From Desulfobulbaceae bacterium (GTDB lineage Bacteria > Desulfobacterota > Desulfobulbia > Desulfobulbales > DAOVSZ01), in NCBI GenBank assembly GCA_030627725.1, contig DAOVSZ010000115.1, positions 1-7,931 on the forward strand: 7,931 nt of DNA. The letters run 5' to 3'. A program made the position numbers and the translations under genes. Of this stretch, positions 5,618 to 7,931 are shown one piece after another. The notes below the pieces were generated by a model, which was not told the origin of the DNA, searched no databases, and saw nothing but the letters and a program-made list of their open reading frames with translations. Numbering within the stretch: position 1 is the first letter of the stretch; each line of letters begins with the position of its first letter.

Positions 5618-6565
5618 ATGAGTTATCTTAGAATGGCAACAAAAACTCTCTCATTATCCGACATCCAGCATCTCCGTTCGCTCCCTCTGCCCGAGCTTAT
5701 GGCACGTGCGCTCCGCACCAAACTACAAGAGCGGGGCACGAATTTTTCACTGTGCAGCATCATCAATGCCAGGTCCGGCCGATGCAGCGAGGACTGCAGG
5801 TTTTGCGTCCAGTCCGCACTGTACACGACCAAAGCGCCGGTTTATCCCTTAAAGCCAAAAGACGAGATTGTCGCTGCTGCGCGAAAGGCGGAACAAATCG
5901 GCGCCACTCGCTTTTCCATTGTAACAAGCGGCCGGGGCATGCCAACGGAGCAGCTTACGGACATTGCGGAAACGATCTCAGAGATCCGTAAAAAAGTAAA
6001 AATAGGTATCTGCGCCTCCCTCGGCATCCAGAGCCTTGATGATTTCAAAATACTTAAAAATGCCGGCCTGTCCCGCTATCACCACAACCTTGAGACCTCA
6101 AAAGAATTTTTCCCAAAGGTAGTGACCACCCACAGCTTTCAAGACCGGCTTCTTACAATCCAGGCTGCCCGGAAAGCAGGCCTTGAAGTATGCTCCGGAG
6201 GCATTATCGGCCTTGGAGAGACTGAAACAGATCGGATCTCCATGGCTATGACCCTGAACGAATGCAAGGTGGATTCCGTCCCGTTAAATATTCTCATCCC
6301 TTTGCCCGGGACCCCGCTGGAAGACGCCCCGCCTCTTACCCAGGCGGAAATCATGCGGGCCATAGCCCTCTTTCGGATCATTCTTCCGCATGTACCGCTC
6401 AGGCTCGCTGCCGGTCGAGAATCAGCCTTGGGCGATTTTCTCGGCGTGGCATTCATGGCAGGGGCAGACGGCATGATGATTGGCGGCTACCTCACGCAAC
6501 GCGGTCGGATGCCGGAAGAAGATCGTCGTTTTGTGTCGGAAATAAAAGAAATATGGAAGAGCTGA
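5618..6565 (+). CDS. bioB: biotin synthase
   Basis: A 315-residue radical SAM enzyme that inserts sulfur into dethiobiotin, the last step of biotin synthesis. The radical SAM motif CSEDCRFC gives C56, C60 and C63 for the [4Fe-4S] cluster. VCSGGIIGLGE (191-201), VPLNILIPLPGTPLED, RLAAGRE and YHHNLETS (154-161) are BioB signatures. Of the Escherichia coli [2Fe-2S] ligands Cys97, Cys128, Cys188 and Arg260, equivalents C132, C192 and R262 are present, but the Cys97 position reads RFSIVTSGRG with Ser100. Extra cysteines C46 (in SLCSIINARSG) and C216 occur, as I recall from BioBs of strict anaerobes. Length is normal. Two possible starts exist, ATG 5618 and ATG 5633 (removing five residues), both with weak Shine-Dalgarno sequences. 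It overlaps bioF by 13 bases. Confidence 0.95.
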   Translation: MSYLRMATKTLSLSDIQHLRSLPLPELMARALRTKLQERGTNFSLCSIINARSGRCSEDCRFCVQSALYTTKAPVYPLKPKDEIVAAARKAEQIGATRFSIVTSGRGMPTEQLTDIAETISEIRKKVKIGICASLGIQSLDDFKILKNAGLSRYHHNLETSKEFFPKVVTTHSFQDRLLTIQAARKAGLEVCSGGIIGLGETETDRISMAMTLNECKVDSVPLNILIPLPGTPLEDAPPLTQAEIMRAIALFRIILPHVPLRLAAGRESALGDFLGVAFMAGADGMMIGGYLTQRGRMPEEDRRFVSEIKEIWKS

Positions 6566-7743
6566 GAAACTGGCTGCAAAAACAGCAACAAGAAGGGAAC
6601 TACCGGGCATTACGCCCTGTCAACAGGCTTGAGCACGGACAACTTGCGCCTGCCGGAACATCCGTTTCTTCTTCGCCTCTCTTTGATTTTTCCTCCAACG
6701 ACTACCTTGCGCTTTCGGTTCATCCGTCAGTGATCAGCACAAGTCGTCATTTTCTGGAACGGTTCGGAGCCGGCTCAGGCGCTGCCCGGCTGATGAGCGG
6801 CGACCTTGAAATCCACCATCAGCTTGAAGAAAAAGTCGCCCATCTCAAAGGCATGGAATCAGCCCTCACCTTTGGCAGCGGCTACCTGGCAAATGTTGGT
6901 ATCATCCCTGCCCTGGCAGGCAGAAATGATGTCATCTTCTGCGACCGTCTCAACCACGCCAGCATCTATGACGGCTGTCTTGTCTCCGGAGCCAGACTGA
7001 TTCGTTTTTCTCATAACGACCCAGACCACCTTGAACGGCAGCTGAAAAAATACCGAGGCAATCGAAAGGCCCTCATTGTGGTGGAGTCAATCTACAGTAT
7101 GGACGGCGACCGCTGTCCATTACAGGATGTCGCCCTGCTGAAAAACCGTTTCGACTGCACCCTGATGGTTGACGAAGCCCATGCCACCGGTCTGTTCGGC
7201 GCTCGTGGCGGTGGTGTGATTGAAGAAGATGGATTGACGGAAGATGTTGATATTGCCATGGGCACATTCGGCAAGGCATTGGGAAGCTACGGCGCCTATG
7301 CCGCCTGCTCTGATGAGATGAAGCGCTACCTTGTAAACCGCGCCCGTTCTTTTATCTATACCACCGCACTACCGCCGGCTGTAATAGGCGCCTCCCTGGC
7401 AGCCGTTGATCTCGTCGGGGACGAACCCGGGCTCCGGGAGGAACTTTTTCGCAAAGTTTCTCTTTTTAAGGAATGTCTCACAAGCGGCGGATGGAGAAAC
7501 ACCGGTCCGTCACAGATCGTCCCTATCCTGGTCGGCGACAGCAGGACAGCGCTTGAAATTGCCGCCGAACTGCAGGAGAATACTATTTTTGCCACCGCTG
7601 TCCGGCCTCCGACAGTCCCAAAAAATACGGCCCGCCTCCGCTTCTCCATCACCCGTCATCTCTCAGAGGAAACCGTAAAAAAGGCAGCCGAGGTTCTTCT
7701 TGATATACTGAGCCGGCGATCTGTTTCCGTGCTGCCGAAATAA
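6553..7743 (+). CDS. bioF: 8-amino-7-oxononanoate synthase (KAPA synthase)
   Basis: A 396-residue PLP enzyme of the alpha-oxoamine synthase family that condenses L-alanine with pimeloyl-ACP or pimeloyl-CoA to start the biotin rings. Fold-type I signatures are all visible: DFSSNDYLAL (45-54), GSGAARLMSGD, GYLANVG (110-116), the H135 in LNHAS that stacks on PLP, ESIYSMDGD, VDEAHATG (206-213, D207 and H210), the Schiff-base lysine K241 in GTFGKALGSYG, and RPPTVP (351-356). The ATG at 6553 fits the family N-terminus; the frame is open further up inside bioB, but that translation is unlike BioF. It overlaps the bioB stop by 13 bases, so translation is probably coupled, with a GGA about 12 bases upstream. 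Together with BioB it covers the first and last ring steps; BioA and BioD must be encoded elsewhere. Confidence 0.95.
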   Translation: MEELRNWLQKQQQEGNYRALRPVNRLEHGQLAPAGTSVSSSPLFDFSSNDYLALSVHPSVISTSRHFLERFGAGSGAARLMSGDLEIHHQLEEKVAHLKGMESALTFGSGYLANVGIIPALAGRNDVIFCDRLNHASIYDGCLVSGARLIRFSHNDPDHLERQLKKYRGNRKALIVVESIYSMDGDRCPLQDVALLKNRFDCTLMVDEAHATGLFGARGGGVIEEDGLTEDVDIAMGTFGKALGSYGAYAACSDEMKRYLVNRARSFIYTTALPPAVIGASLAAVDLVGDEPGLREELFRKVSLFKECLTSGGWRNTGPSQIVPILVGDSRTALEIAAELQENTIFATAVRPPTVPKNTARLRFSITRHLSEETVKKAAEVLLDILSRRSVSVLPK

Positions 7744-7781
7744 GTGTTTTTTCAAAATCCGCCTCCCTTTCTCCGGAAATA

Positions 7782-7808
7782 ACTCTGTGCTCACCGTGCA
7801 CTCTGTGG
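7782..7808. repeat. three tandem 9-bp units of the CTCTGTG type
   Basis: ACTCTGTGC, TCACCGTGC and ACTCTGTGG lie head to tail (7782-7790, 7791-7799, 7800-7808) and are followed by TAAAATTT. Similar ACCACAGAG / CTCTGTGGT tracts are, from memory, widespread in intergenic DNA of Desulfobacterota, cyanobacteria and other bacteria, so this is probably one degenerate copy of such a dispersed repeat. It lies in the 93-base gap between bioF and the next gene. No terminator hairpin was found in that gap. Confidence 0.55.
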
Positions 7809-7836
7809 TAAAATTTCTCTATTGCCAGGAGATAAT

Positions 7837-7931
7837 ATGACAGCACACTATTCCGGACCATTACAGACCAGACGACAGACCCTGCGCCGACACATTCTTG
7901 CCCTCAGGAACCACCTGGAACCTGCTGAAAT
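7837..7931 (+). CDS. probable 5-formyltetrahydrofolate cyclo-ligase, N-terminus only
   Basis: An ATG at 7837 follows a strong AGGAG (7827-7831) with a 5-base spacer, and the frame stays open for 31 codons to the window edge. The sequence (LQTRRQTLRRHIL then ALRNHLEPAE) resembles the basic first helix of 5-formyltetrahydrofolate cyclo-ligases, which start with an Arg/Lys-rich helix followed by an R-x-x-L-x-P/S-x-E motif. That enzyme uses ATP to convert 5-formyl-THF to 5,10-methenyl-THF. The nucleotide-binding part lies outside the window, so the identification rests on a short stretch. Same strand as bioBF and possibly in the same transcript, though the gap contains a repeat. Confidence 0.45.
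   Translation, partial: MTAHYSGPLQTRRQTLRRHILALRNHLEPAE

Noticed and set aside
6262..6552. A 97-residue N-terminal extension of BioF (open frame upstream of 6553)
   Set aside because: It lies entirely inside bioB in another frame, looks like shadow translation (Arg/Pro/Ser rich), and BioF homologues start near the ATG at 6553.
7744..7781. Intrinsic terminator after bioF
   Set aside because: Only a 4-bp TCCG/CGGA pairing with no following T run could be made.

Overview
The window looks like a stretch of chromosome from an anaerobic, probably sulfate-reducing or related member of the Desulfobacterota (old Deltaproteobacteria, perhaps Desulfobulbales-like). This is inferred from three things: the protein styles (a Cys-rich nitronate monooxygenase-family flavoprotein, an anaerobe-type BioB, a PleD-like receiver-GGDEF protein), the moderate G+C, and strong sigma70-like promoters. 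I could not run a taxonomic search. No mobile element, CRISPR array, tRNA or rRNA was seen. The genes are mostly ordinary housekeeping genes.

Left part, minus strand (1-2918). At the left edge is the first 239 codons of ribosomal protein S1 (rpsA), with its own consensus promoter and strong Shine-Dalgarno. Upstream of it is the end of a separate minus-strand operon, closed by an intrinsic terminator at 886-917. In transcription order that operon is a HAD-family 5'-nucleotidase, a Nudix hydrolase (ATGA stop/start overlap), and a response regulator with a diguanylate cyclase domain (41-bp overlap). The first two suggest nucleotide clean-up; the third makes the second messenger c-di-GMP.

Centre (2919-3273). 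A 355-bp divergent intergenic region holds a good plus-strand promoter (TTGACA, 17 bp, CATTAT), a roughly 160-nt leader containing a perfect 8-bp inverted repeat, and a weaker candidate minus-strand promoter.

Right part, plus strand (3274-7931). Five genes run closely in one direction: an FMN-dependent nitronate monooxygenase/enoyl reductase-like protein, a PcnB-type poly(A) polymerase, biotin synthase (bioB), 8-amino-7-oxononanoate synthase (bioF, overlapping bioB by 13 bp), and the start of a probable 5-formyltetrahydrofolate cyclo-ligase. BioF and BioB are the first and last dedicated steps of biotin ring assembly; the two middle enzymes (BioA, BioD) are not here.

The most notable points are as follows. 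The poly(A) polymerase reading frame is broken by one base at an A5-GG run, where a -1 shift on AAA-AAG would exactly restore the conserved protein. BioB has Ser in place of one cysteine ligand of the classical auxiliary [2Fe-2S] cluster. The c-di-GMP cyclase has a degenerate inhibitory site. The flavoprotein has a five-cysteine C-terminal cluster. A 9-bp-periodic CTCTGTG-type repeat lies upstream of the last gene. I see no clear evidence of a new defence or mobile system.
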